Of a stretch of DNA of 64,000 bases, positions 26,301 to 36,498 are shown piece after piece. The notes below the pieces were generated by a model. That model was not told the origin of the DNA, did no database searches, and saw only the letters and a list, made by a program, of their open reading frames with translations. The DNA lies in contig NW_020170389.1 of assembly GCF_000524195.1 (NCBI RefSeq), positions 1,512,533 through 1,576,532 of the forward strand. The letters run 5' to 3'. Made by a program: the position numbers and the translations under genes. This DNA is from Echinococcus granulosus (lineage: Eukaryota > Platyhelminthes > Cestoda > Cyclophyllidea > Taeniidae). Within the stretch, counting starts at the first letter, position 1. Each line of letters starts with the position of its first letter.

Positions 26301-29300
26301 CACGCGGTGTGTTGGGTGATGGCCAACCGGGTGCGGTTGGGAGCTAGGCCGGACGCACGGGTAGTGGTGTGCGGCGACTCTGCTGGTGGGAATCTGACCC
26401 TCGGTGTGTGCCTTCGTGCAGCCGCCCTTGGGCTGCACGCCGGCATCGCACGCCCCGTGGGCGCCCTCATTGCTTACGCACCTGCCGTCGTCGCTTACGT
26501 GCCCTCGCCCTCGCGCATGCTCTCTATCTGCGATCCTCTCCTGCCCATCGGCGTTATCTCGCGCTGCATCATGGGTATGACTCCCCTTTGGGAATAAATT
26601 ATTGGATGGATACCTAGGTCGATGGACAGATGTTTCAATGAATGGGAGAGTATGTAAATGAGTGAATGACTTTATGGGTTTTCGACTGGAAGGATGGATG
26701 GTCACACAAGTAGATTGTTGGACTGGCTAATGAATCGATGGATTTTCGAATAAGTTAGCTTTTGAATTGATGGCTGAGTTGCTGGGTGGATGAGTTATTT
26801 CATAGATTATTTGTCGGATGACTGAATAAATGGTTCAGCAAATAAGTGTGAGGTTTGCTTAACAGACAATTTAAATGGGTAGACAATTATTTCTTTGAGA
26901 AGTTGGATATTTGAGTGTCTTGAAAATGAATGAGTTTGAATAGGTATACGTTTGATCGATTACTAAGCTTTTAAGGTGAACGAATAGGTGTTTGGATGTT
27001 TTGACCAATTCCTAAATTAGTGGATACACGGACTGATAGATTGACGAGTGGATGACAATAAATTATTTTTGAGGTATGCTAGTAAATTATTGTGTGGGGA
27101 GGTAGTTAGATGAATGGATAAATTATTGAGTGGATCCTCAACGGGTAAATGAATAAAGGGTTTTATGAATGGGTGTATAAATTGTTCAAGGAATTACTTG
27201 AAGGTGTTATGGATGATAAGTTGATTGGATTGTTAAACAGGTTAATAAATGGATGGATTGGTTGAGAAAGTGCTAAGTTAATGGGGGATTCGATGGCGAA
27301 GTTGTGGAAAAAAACGGCTAGCACTTGTTATGAATAAGTAAACTTCACTGCCATGCATTTCTGTCTTCACACATCTAAGATGGTTCATTACTTTTTGTTG
27401 TATCAAAATTCCTGACAAGTTGATTTGATATATTACCGCAGCATACAGCGGCATAGACGAGGCATCCTTCGAGCGTAAGGTTTCAATGCCAGCATCGATG
27501 TCAGAAAGCAAAACACACCAATCCAAACAACAGCAGCAACTACCCCGGTCGACCTCGGTGCCTCTGTGGTCACGCCTCTGGTCTACCTGGTTCCCTCCTT
27601 CCTTCTCTTCCGTTTCGCCTGCAACCCCCTTGATCAACCGTCTGAGCGTCATCTCACGTCGTGTCACCGCTTCCGGTGACCTCTTCGAGGCCGAAAAAAA
27701 CGATCTTTCCCCAGGGATCTCATTTAGTGCCTCCACTCCTTCTTTTCCGTCCTCCCCTACAGGTTCACTGGAAGTTCAAGACGCCTACACTGACAACGAA
27801 AATGCCAAAAAAGAGGACCATGGTAGGTCAGCTCCTTACTCTTCAGTCTTCTCGGATTTTCCCTTGCTTCTTGATGAAAATGGACCTTCAATTCTTTCTG
27901 TTTTCAAACTGTCTGTTTGTTTGAAACTGAGAATGGAGGAGGCTTCTATGTTTGGCGTTTACCCTTTAGAGAACAGCAAGAAGTGGGAACCGCTAACGAA
28001 AGTGCGGGGGACCGACGAATCGTGTGATGAGACAATTTATGGCGTAGACTCAAAACTCCAACGTATTCGCAAGTGTCCCATCCCACAAGATCCCTTTCTT
28101 TCACCTTATCTCGCCTCCGATGAGCTTTTCCGCTTGCTGCCACCTCTTGCTATTGTGGTACGTCACTCTGAGGTCATTCGTAAAAGGTTAAATTTTTTCA
28201 TAAAAGCTGATGAGAAAGTGTGACGTGGTGGATCGTACGTCACACTAGTTATAATCAAAACATCAGTCTCTTGTACTATTGACAACATTGTGCTCTAGGA
28301 ATTTAATATAAAGCTGACATCAGCTCCAAATTCTACTCTGATTTGATTTCAAAAAAGGCTACATACGTTTCCAGGTGGTCTTCATTGTCGTAAGTCACAA
28401 AGCCTCTATTATATTATTTTGTGAATCATTCTTCAAACATAATGCTTCAAAAGGGATGATTTTTAACGAAGAACTAAACCATAGAATTTTTCCACCATTC
28501 ATTCTTGAGTAGTGGAGGTTGGATAGAGAGCTACGCCGAATTGTTGACCCATCTAAGGTCTCCACTGAGCAACTTTCTCGATCCCGGACTTGCTAGCCGT
28601 CTTTCTAGGGCCTTACCAGAGGAAATTAGGTAACGTGACGTCTCTCATAGATTTTGCACAACTTTAACCGACGATGCCCTCTGCACACACAATAGTGCCC
28701 TTTCACCGTTTTAAGCAAGAATGTTCTAGTGTTATTTACCTAAGATGTAATCCAGAACTCACGTCGATGGTCGATAGTATTAGAAAGCCACATCTTCCTG
28801 CCGTTTGGTTTACACTCGAATTCAAAGCAGTTTTATCAAGCATTTGATACACTGCTTATTATTTTGGGGAAACAATAAGCGCAGATTTGCCTTGCGCTGA
28901 TGATAGTCTTGACCACACTGACATTCGTGTGGATAAGTTTGATTCCTCCCAATAGTTTCTCAGATTCCTTAATCAAATTTGACGTTATTGACAGTGTCTG
29001 GTCGTCGAAGTATTCTTTTTCATCCTTATTGCGGGGTAACTAATCATAGGGGATTTAGGCGTCCTCTTATGGTTGTATACACATAAATTATGACGACAAC
29101 ATTCTCAGGGCCCCTGTAGTTAACCACTAAGGCAACAATAAGGTCATGCACCTTATAGCCGGTGTTGGATTCGTAGCCTTTACACTGAACTTTAAAAGGA
29201 CTTGACATTTTTAATATTATCTAATCGTCAACATTGCTTTTTTTCTTCACACCACTGGAAAGGGGGTTTTGAATGCAGAAAGACATTGTTTTATCCACAT

Positions 29301-30054
29301 TTCATTCACTGCTTCTGTTTTTGAGCCCAAAAATCGGACGTATTCTGTTTATTGTTTTGTCATTTGGTAATTGCCAAACTTAGCTATTCTAAAAGTATTT
29401 GGTCGGTCTGAATACTTTTTCTTCTGCATCCACGTTATCTTTCAAGGGACATTAGAAGCCTGTTTCATATTTATGACGCAAGAGATCTCTCAATGTTTAA
29501 GGAGGATGCAATCACGAAATTTTTGTCTTCACATAAACTTGATTAATGTTTGCCATTCTGGAAAACAGCAGCTACGGATTCCTTCTGTGCTCATGATAGC
29601 CTTGATAACATTGGTGTTCCTATTCTCATCAATGACGTTCCAAATAATATTCCGTCACCAAGCATGATGTTTTAGTGTCTGAGTTCTTTATGAAGACGCT
29701 ATAAGGTGTACTAATCTGCGGAAGTGGTAAGCCGTCAACAAAGATGTTGAAAACGGAATGTCAAGATAGCTATCGAAGTTTATGGAGACTGAAGAGTTCG
29801 CGTAGTTAAATCCATAGTTGCAATTGTCTGTAGTTTATGCTCTTCTCGGACAGGCCTGCCAGTACGACCCCTTCTTGGACGACGCCCTAGAGCTTGCCAA
29901 GCGCGCGGAAGCGTTGGGGGTATCCGTGGAGCTGCACGTGGCTAGTGGAATGCCGCACGCCTTTCTCAACTTCAGTTTCCTCAACGCCGACTACCGCCGT
30001 GCCACCATGCACTGCAGCGACATGATTGCACGCCTCTTCCGTGGCGGGGTGTGA
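20363..30054 (+). CDS. LIPE: Hormone-sensitive lipase (nine exons, 862 residues)
   Basis: Hydrolyses acylglycerols and sterol esters at lipid droplets; alpha/beta-hydrolase of the HSL family. The exons close in phase: 20363-20369, 20501-20577, 20634-20899, 20973-21375, 21536-21788, 21863-22149, 26196-26574, 27442-28157 and 29854-30054 (2,589 nt). Residues 1 to about 330 form the HSL N-terminal domain, including an HQDVFYGRAIAF segment like that in vertebrate HSL. The oxyanion motif HGGG is at 418-421, GDSAGG with nucleophile Ser493, then DPLLP. A long Ser-rich module (about 560-770) with QQQQ follows in the place of the vertebrate phosphorylation module, and holds Arg-Arg-Val-Thr633, a protein kinase A type site. 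DPFLDD supplies Asp801 and MPHAF His831. Human HSL is about 775 residues in its short form, so this protein is somewhat longer. The first coding exon (seven bases) is the least certain part. Confidence 0.93.
22150..26195 (+). other. Large lipase intron (4 kb)
   Basis: This intron separates the oxyanion-hole exon from the nucleophile exon. It starts GTGAGTG and ends GATTTGTAG. Both strands were read; no exon of another gene and no clear mobile element was recognised. Confidence 0.6.
26580..27290 (+). repeat. Degenerate TGGA/TGAA tetranucleotide array in a lipase intron
   Basis: About 700 bp of diverged units of TGGA, TGAA and GGAT (for example GGAAGGATGGATGG, GAATGGATAAATT, AATAAATGGATGGATTGG). 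The strand is strongly poor in C. This looks like an ancient expanded microsatellite or minisatellite that has decayed by point mutation. The tract starts directly behind the donor of the nucleophile exon. Confidence 0.75.
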
Positions 30055-30703
30055 TCCTAGTCGACAAAAAAGCCGTTCAATCAACCCCATTGAATGGTTG
30101 ACCGATTTGCCCATTTCCATTGCCTCTTTCGTGGAGATTATTTAATTTCAATATTTATTTTTGCGCAAATACATTCACTCACTTCACTGGTTATTGGTTT
30201 TGCGGGAGGAGGATTGTGAATGTTGGATGTAGTACTTTGTCTGGTGATCAAATTCCAAGAATTCATTTTTAAGCAAAGTTACATTGGGGTGAAACTCAGT
30301 AAGGCTGGTATAATTTTATTGTCAAATCGCAATAATCTTTTGCAAATCGATTTTTGACTGTTCGGAATTTACATCTCAGTGGGATCAATTTTACCGTAAT
30401 GCATTGTTGTTTGTTAGACAACTGCTCATTTAATTGTTCCAATTTGTGCATAAGTAGAGGCCAGTTCTATCTCCGATTCACTCCAGTCGGTAAATGCATT
30501 TACTCGGTCTCTCACTAAGTGCATTCTTCGATGTTTACGATTCTGTCTGAGGGGAAGGGCCGTTCATGTGAGTGATGACATTTTTTTGATTTCAGTTATT
30601 TCTTATCAGCTAATAAATAAAGACAACAGTTATGGTGAAAATTTGCAACAGTGGTCGGCTTTGCAACTGACGGAGTTTAGTTGAAGTGATTTGCCTTAAT
30701 ATT
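30055..30703. other. 3' flank of the lipase gene
   Basis: Likely 3' untranslated region and intergenic DNA. AATAAA hexamers occur at 30612-30621, about 560 nt behind the stop, and are the first clear polyadenylation signals downstream. Confidence 0.4.
30612..30621 (+). terminator. Candidate polyadenylation signals of the lipase gene
   Basis: Two overlapping AATAAA hexamers (TAATAAATAAAG). Cleavage would follow within about 30 nt, but this was not tested. Confidence 0.35.
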
Positions 30704-30906
30704 TTTAGCCCAACGAGACTTCCCTGAATGCGAAAGAAGACACAATGCTCGGACAAGTACTAATGTACTGTCAACGCACAGGTCTGGGGGGCTACTGGCA
30801 TGGCTTGGAAGCCAGGCCGCCCAGCTGAGGTACAGTGACAGGGCCCTATGTAGGCCGTTACCAAGATCCGAATCTAGATCCCTGCGGATTTTGACTGAGC
30901 CACACA
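30704..30906 (+). repeat. Old solo LTR (TRIM family)
   Basis: Plus-orientation match: CGAGACTTCCCTGAATGCGA, AAGAAGACACAATGCTCGG, GGGGCTACTGGCATGGC, GCCAGGCCGCCCAGC, GAGGTACAGTG and GGCCgTTACC. It shares GACaGGGC with the 1617 copy (where it reads GTCAGAGCAC) and not with the 8840 copy, so there are at least two LTR subfamilies. The ends are approximate. Confidence 0.65.
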
Positions 30907-32108
30907 ATGAAATTACTGAGGCCCGTCTTGTACATTGTGGAAGACTCCTTATGCTTACAAAATTATTTTTCGTTACTATTTTCCGTGTGAATAGTTAGTT
31001 AGAACCTTGATGATTGTAAATCTGCAATGTTGACGATTAACTCTTGTGTGCATATTTTTCCTCGTTATTGATAAAGTGTCAGTTTTTAGAAATTTCTTTC
31101 TTAAAAACTGAGCTGGTGATATATTTTTGTTAAACAGAAGTCTGATCAACTGGCTCTTTTTTGGCACCAAAATCGAGGTAATTTGCCTTCTGATTTATTC
31201 TAGTGCGCAGATACACTCGTTTTAACTCGATTGACTACTGTTTTTGTGTTTTGTGTTTTATGCAGAATTCAACCCCTAAAATTATCTAATAACAAAGCAG
31301 ACAACTGTAAAGATAGCAAACACCTAAAAGCTCCGTAACAAAGTACTTCACTTCCGCTTCCATTCCAGCGCTGGAGCATGCTAATGCTGTTAAATCCGCT
31401 TTTAATTGATGATCTTTGGGAGTTCATCATTACCATGACTTGGTTTATATCTTGGTGCAACGAAAATATGTTTGCTTTAATTACATGTCTAGCAACGTAG
31501 ACTTTTGCGGTCTCCCACGCTTCGGCTACACGTTGGTGGCATGTACCTACGGTCGTGCCACCCATGCTCTCAGTCTATACGCTGATGATGAATATCTCTG
31601 AATAGTCTATCAAAGCAACTTAGCAACTACAAAGTAAATTATTTTTTGATTACAAAAGTCCTTTATATCAGTCTGCTGCCTTAGAGGCAGCTACTTTATG
31701 CCGTGATGAAAATAGAAAAAAAAAAACAAGATGTCACGGAAACGGTGAAGGTTTTTGCGAGTGTTAAGCTCCTTGAATAGAAAAAAGCTTTTTGTAGTTA
31801 TTCTTGACTCAGATAGGGAGTTTAATTCATACTGCTGTTGTTTACTAGAAAACAGGATTATATTTTGATCTGTAATGTGGTCATGCGAACAACAATGAGT
31901 TTTCTTCGAATGTACATTTCTAAACATAAAGTGTGAATGAGAAACCTGTTAGTGGTGAGTATTTATTCGGGCTTGAATCATCATCATTTGGAGTGGTTTA
32001 TGTATCTTGATTTTGCCTCACCAGTAACAGATCATTCTAAATGCATCCAAGAGACGTTTCCAAATGAAAGAATAAGCCAGTTTATTTCTGAGATAATTCA
32101 AGCACTAC
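30907..32108. other. Intergenic sequence without recognised features
   Basis: AT-rich with scattered short open frames only. Nothing supports a gene or RNA. Confidence 0.4.
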
Positions 32109-33100
32109 TGCAATACGTTGGTTATTTGTTTAATCCTCGGTTTTGGTAAAGGAGCCACTTAGGTGTTCCACCACTGTATTTTCGCCAGGTAGGCTGGCCT
32201 CCGGGTCAAGCCAGTAGCCCCCCTCACTATGTCCCCTTTCGCCTTTTGAAAAGTCTCGTGGAGTCACATGGGTGGCACGTGAAAGCGCACCCGACCTAAA
32301 AGGACGTCTATCCTGATTTCAACTGCATATGCTGTGGATGGGAGAATCGGTGACAACGCCTACAGTCCTATGGTCTGCAGCAAAGCTCTTAACGATTAAA
32401 GCGACACTAGCCAAAACCATCAGAAAAAGCTACTTACAGAGCTTTCAACCTCACCCCTATGAAGATGTCAATGAAGTGGATAGGTGATAATCTCCCCCAC
32501 TTTTTCGCTGGTTGGAGCGAACCCAGATAGGTATGGCAGGACAGCGGTGAAGTGCGAACAACGTAGCAAACGAAATAGAAGTGGAACTTCACTCCAGAGG
32601 AACTATGCTAAATCCCATTCTTTGTTACATGACCGTGCTTTTGGACTAGTGTTCCTTCGACTAGCTATGGACACGCGCAATGACCAGCACATTTCTTCGC
32701 CCCTGAATCCGGTTCCCAAACAGGACGAAACTCCAGATGCAGTAGATTTGCCAAGAGGGATCATTGTGGTTGCGATCAAGTAGCTTCTCAGTTTCATGGA
32801 AATTCGACGGATAGCACGGTTGGCCCGTGGGCGCTTCCTTACAGCACTGATTACGTTGTGATGGCTGATGCGGGGGATGACCAATGACGCGCTAAACAGG
32901 AGAGGGTCCATATAATATGTTGGTCGTTTAACACTCGTTTCTGATAAAGGAGCTACTCAGGTGGTAAGACATTACACCTTCGCCAAGTGGGCTGGCCTTT
33001 GGGTCATGCTCGTAGCTCCCAGCCATTTAGTATGTAGAATATATCTATTCTGGCTAAGTATTGTCTTCTTTAGTCTTCAGGGAAGTTCCGGGGAGCTGCA
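32109..33100 (-). mobile_element. Complete but aged TRIM retrotransposon (992 bp), minus strand
   Basis: Terminal-repeat retrotransposons in miniature are short non-autonomous LTR elements mobilised by the enzymes of larger ones. Read on the minus strand: a 5' LTR (33100 down to about 32911) starting TGCAGCTCC, an internal region, and a 3' LTR (32268 down to 32109) starting TGTGACTCC and ending TATTGCA. TGGACCCTCT (32910-32901) directly behind the 5' LTR could pair with a tRNA 3' end as primer-binding site. The internal part aligns along several hundred bases with that of the element at 43569-44536. The flanks are CTAC (32105-32108) and TTAC (33101-33104), a 4-bp duplication with one change. 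The LTRs differ clearly from each other, so insertion is old. No reverse transcriptase, integrase or protease reading frame is present. Internal frame 32603-32911 is described separately. Confidence 0.8.
32603..32911 (-). CDS. Basic 102-residue reading frame inside the TRIM element (hypothetical)
   Basis: The ATG (32911-32909) overlaps the putative primer-binding site, and the frame stays open for 102 codons without interruption. The translation is rich in Arg and Lys in its first half, with RKRPRANRAIRR, then IPLGKSTASGVSSCLG. A frame at 43797 to about 43956 in the second TRIM aligns without gaps over about 53 residues, of which about 32 are identical by hand count; many changes fall on third codon positions. 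There are no Cys-His knuckles and no recognisable gag or protease motif. It could be a relic of a parent element's gag, a genuine small protein, or DNA similarity only. Expression is not shown. Confidence 0.35.
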   Translation of the reverse strand: MDPLLFSASLVIPRISHHNVISAVRKRPRANRAIRRISMKLRSYLIATTMIPLGKSTASGVSSCLGTGFRGEEMCWSLRVSIASRRNTSPKARSCNKEWDLA

Positions 33101-35995
33101 TTACTGAAGGCGATGTAGATACATTTTCATTTGAAAAAATCTCATGCAATACCCGTACTTCTTAATATGCGTTTGTACGTCTCTGGATTTTAGAAGACTA
33201 TACACTATGGTAAGGTTTTCTGGAAAGGTTTGCGGCATAGTGTTGTATTGTATTGCCAAGTATGAACTGAGAGCCTAAACATTCTCCCCTGAAGTAACTT
33301 CATGCGTCACATTTGCGTAAAGAAAATTTATGGCACCTATTTTTCCGTTTAGAGATGGGGTGATCTTTTGACCTTGAACCAACGCATAAACACATCGATA
33401 GCACCGTGCAGTCGAATTTAATTTTCGTTTTTTTACTTTAAACTGAAAGTGGCTTGACTAATCTGAATGTTTCCTTTACGATGCCCTGTCTCAAAATGAC
33501 GTAAAGGCTTTTTTCAGGATTGTACTTTGCATTTTTAAAGCAAATCCGTACTTGCAGTTGATTTAAAATGACTAGATTCACATGAAATGCGAAGCAGTTT
33601 TTTAGGTCAAGCACAGACGATAGTGAATTGTTGCAATGCGTGTTTGTTTGGCAAGTGGTAAATTTACGCCAACGACGCGACAAAGGGGGCTAAGGTCCCT
33701 TGCCAAGGGAACGAACTCCGGTGCCTTTTTAATCTTGACCAACTGCGAACTCTCATCATGCTCCTCAAATAAAAGATGTCTTCCATACATTCGCTATCTT
33801 TCCAAGAATATGAAATCAGAGGTGAAAAAGAGAAACGATTTGCTAAGTTGGTACCTATAGGGAGAAATATAATATGACCGGTACTTTCGACCGGCAATGT
33901 ATTATGAGTTCATTTAATGCAGCTAGCATCGCCACTAGCGCGCCTCATTTATCCAACAAAAGACTGTTGCAAAAAGTGAAACAATTTGAGATCAAGCAAT
34001 GCAAATGAACGAATCGTGTCGTCAAATGATGCTTTAGTTAAAGGAGATTTTTGTGCGACTTTTTTAAAAACTGCCATGAGCTTTTCGCTAACTTTTGTGG
34101 TGTCATTGTCTTTTTGAACAGCTTTAGTTGGAAATAATAACCAATTTCACATGACCCAAAACTTGATCCCGCTTCCTTACAGCTTTGTGCGAGAAAAAGT
34201 GGATAGGTGACGTTAAAGTTAGTTCGGAGAAGTGGTCTTTTAACAACGCTTACAACATCCTCTTTAACGCACAGGCTCTTGACAAGTTGGCTGTTAGCTC
34301 AGTTAACGAGTAGGTGACATCAACTTTTCATATCGCCATTAAAAGCAGACCTATGCAGTTATCTTGAAATAGTTCTTGGGTTTAATTAAGGTGCATAATG
34401 CGACATCACGATAGAGTCAACTCACAGGAAAAAACACGTCTTTCCTATTGATACCTAAAGAGTTCTTTTGCTCATTGCATTTGGCTGGTAAATCAACGTT
34501 TGTTTCTTTTAATGGCAATTGTCAGAGATTCTGTGGACAAAGAGCAATTTACTAGAGCTGTCTAGTCATCGGTGACGCAATGGAAAGTAATTGGCGCAAT
34601 CAACTTCAGTTCGTAAATTTCAAGCAAAGTAGTCACAGAACGCAGTGGGCGTTAAACTGTCAGTAGTCAAGGCTCTTACAAATGCACTTAAGTCATCCAA
34701 TTCTTTGGGAAACACTGGAGCAATTAAAAGGTTTGCCATATTTATTACAAGAGCTTACGGTAAAATTTGCAAAAGCTATGCTATAGCCGTAAAGAAATGA
34801 ACAAAACAAATCTCACAGAGAGAGGGCACGAGACTTCTCGGCTCTGTGGTCATGCCAGTGTGCCGTTAAGTATGATCTCTATCACGCAGCAACTAAGGAC
34901 GAAACAATTCTCTTAACTCACTGTGACAAACTGCAAAGAGCAGACCACTGTCAAATTGATAATATGGAAAATCGTAGCTGAAAACGAAACGATTGACATG
35001 AGGTCGTGATGACATTAGGCAGAAGTATTTTGATTATTGTCATTATGAAAAATTTGTCGTAACAATGCTTCAACTTAACTTCCCAAATAGACTGAACCTA
35101 CTTTTACTACATGATACGTGCCTTGGCTAATCTAAATTGGTTTGCTGGTTTTTTCTCAAATTAAGGCCTAAATTTTAACTGTAGCATTTAAAATGCACTT
35201 TAAAAGAAATCCTACCAATGTGGAACTTTTAAAGGTGATCGTGCCCTATAAAACGGATTAAACACCCTTCTGAAATGTTACCGATTTCCAGACTAAAGTG
35301 TACACGACTTGAAAAGAATGGTTCAATGGTAATACAAGCATAATTTTAGGAGTAGCACCATGTTTAAAAGAAGCTGACACAAAACAGCGCAAATCCTGAA
35401 GATGCGCATGACTTGGCTCATCCTACGTGAATTTATTGTGGGAACATTAACGATCCGTGGAAACAATTCCACTTGTGGTATAGAACCTATGCATCACATT
35501 TCGCCTCGCATGCTTTACTATCGCAGGTTTAACATAAGAGATATTTATATAGCAATGTCTGGTTGCTATGTAAAATATATTTAAACTATTTTGCCTCCAT
35601 AACTATTAGTGTTTTGTTACACTATTATTTGGCAGCTTATTTTAAATTTGCGGAGGTTTTTGCATCGAAAGAAGATATTGTTTTAAAACCATTGGTTACT
35701 ACGCAGAAAATTAATACAGCTTTTTATTTTAATTTTTGTGCGCTTCGCTGTATCAAAAGGTGAAATACCAGTGATGTAGTGGAGCCCACTTAAATAACTC
35801 AGGCTGAGCTACTTTCCGCGCCCGGTTTGTATTCCGTAATCACGTTAACGACAGAGCTAGAATATTACCAAATAATTTATAAATTTTAACAGCAGCTAAT
35901 GCAAATATTTGGCTTGTGGAAGTATTTTACTACTATCCATTTGCGGGCTAGAACTCTAGGGAATTCATATAGGCTAGGGGGCATTTTTATAAACA
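33101..35995. other. Intergenic sequence without recognised features
   Basis: About 2.9 kb, AT-rich. Short open frames at 33438-33897 and 35402-35763 show no motif or splice logic that I trust. Upstream exons of the possible gene at 36000-36468 may lie here but could not be identified. Confidence 0.4.
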
Positions 35996-35999
35996 GAAA

Positions 36000-36468
36000 T
36001 ATGAGAGCAAGCGTGTGCCTTTTTATCCAATTTATAATAAATACAAGATAGAAGTTGATGGTCCCCTTAAACAACCCAACTCGAACTTTACTGACCTAGT
36101 GCAGGATTATTTTCAAGAGTGGGACGAAAAGACTAAGGCAAAGACTAGACCTCTGCACCTTTCGCAATTAAGTTCCAATTCGAAGTGGGGACTCCTGGGT
36201 ACGCAGGAAACTTTACTTGCTACCCAGTTGCCCCCGTGCGGAGACTAGTCGACGGCTGATGACCGGATTGGCCTATTATGTGCAAGCCCACTAGCAGTAA
36301 AAGGACCCAAATAACGCTTGATGCCACGGGTTGCACGCCTGTAAAGCAATCACCTGCTTCATTCTCGAAGCAGAAGTCGACTCCGATACCCGCGTGTGTG
36401 TCCAAGTCTGTTAAGAGTCGCCGATTTTCATTTAAAAAGACAAATAGATACAAAAAAGAGGAGTAGAA
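36000..36468 (+). CDS. Possible last exons of an unidentified basic protein, convergent with CEBPZ
   Basis: Behind an acceptor-like TTTTATAAACAG a frame reads KYESKRVPFYPIYNKYK and continues as an acidic/polar segment (YFQEWDEKTKAK) to a stop near 36248. A second frame from about 36287 to 36468 reads a Ser/Lys/Thr-rich tail with TPVKQSP and ends RFSFKKTNRYKKEE. The two would join through an intron of roughly 110 nt (for example donor GTGGGG at 36184 with acceptor CTAG at 36294). Amino-acid composition and proline-directed TPVKQSP and STPIP sites suggest a nuclear or cytoskeletal protein, but I recognise no family. The stop lies only about 30 bp from the CEBPZ stop on the opposite strand, so the transcripts would overlap tail to tail. 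The start is unknown. It may be a pseudogene. Confidence 0.35.
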
Positions 36469-36498
36469 TTCGACACTGTACAATAAGCGGTGATGGAA

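Noticed and set aside
26241..26705. 154-codon minus-strand frame
   Set aside because: Antisense shadow of the GC-rich lipase exon; the sense strand has GDSAGG and closed splice phases.
27278..27736. 152-codon minus-strand frame
   Set aside because: Antisense to the lipase regulatory exon, with no motif.
30860..30906. Possible tRNA-like B box near GATCCGAATC
   Set aside because: No cloverleaf could be drawn around it, and it lies inside the LTR copy.
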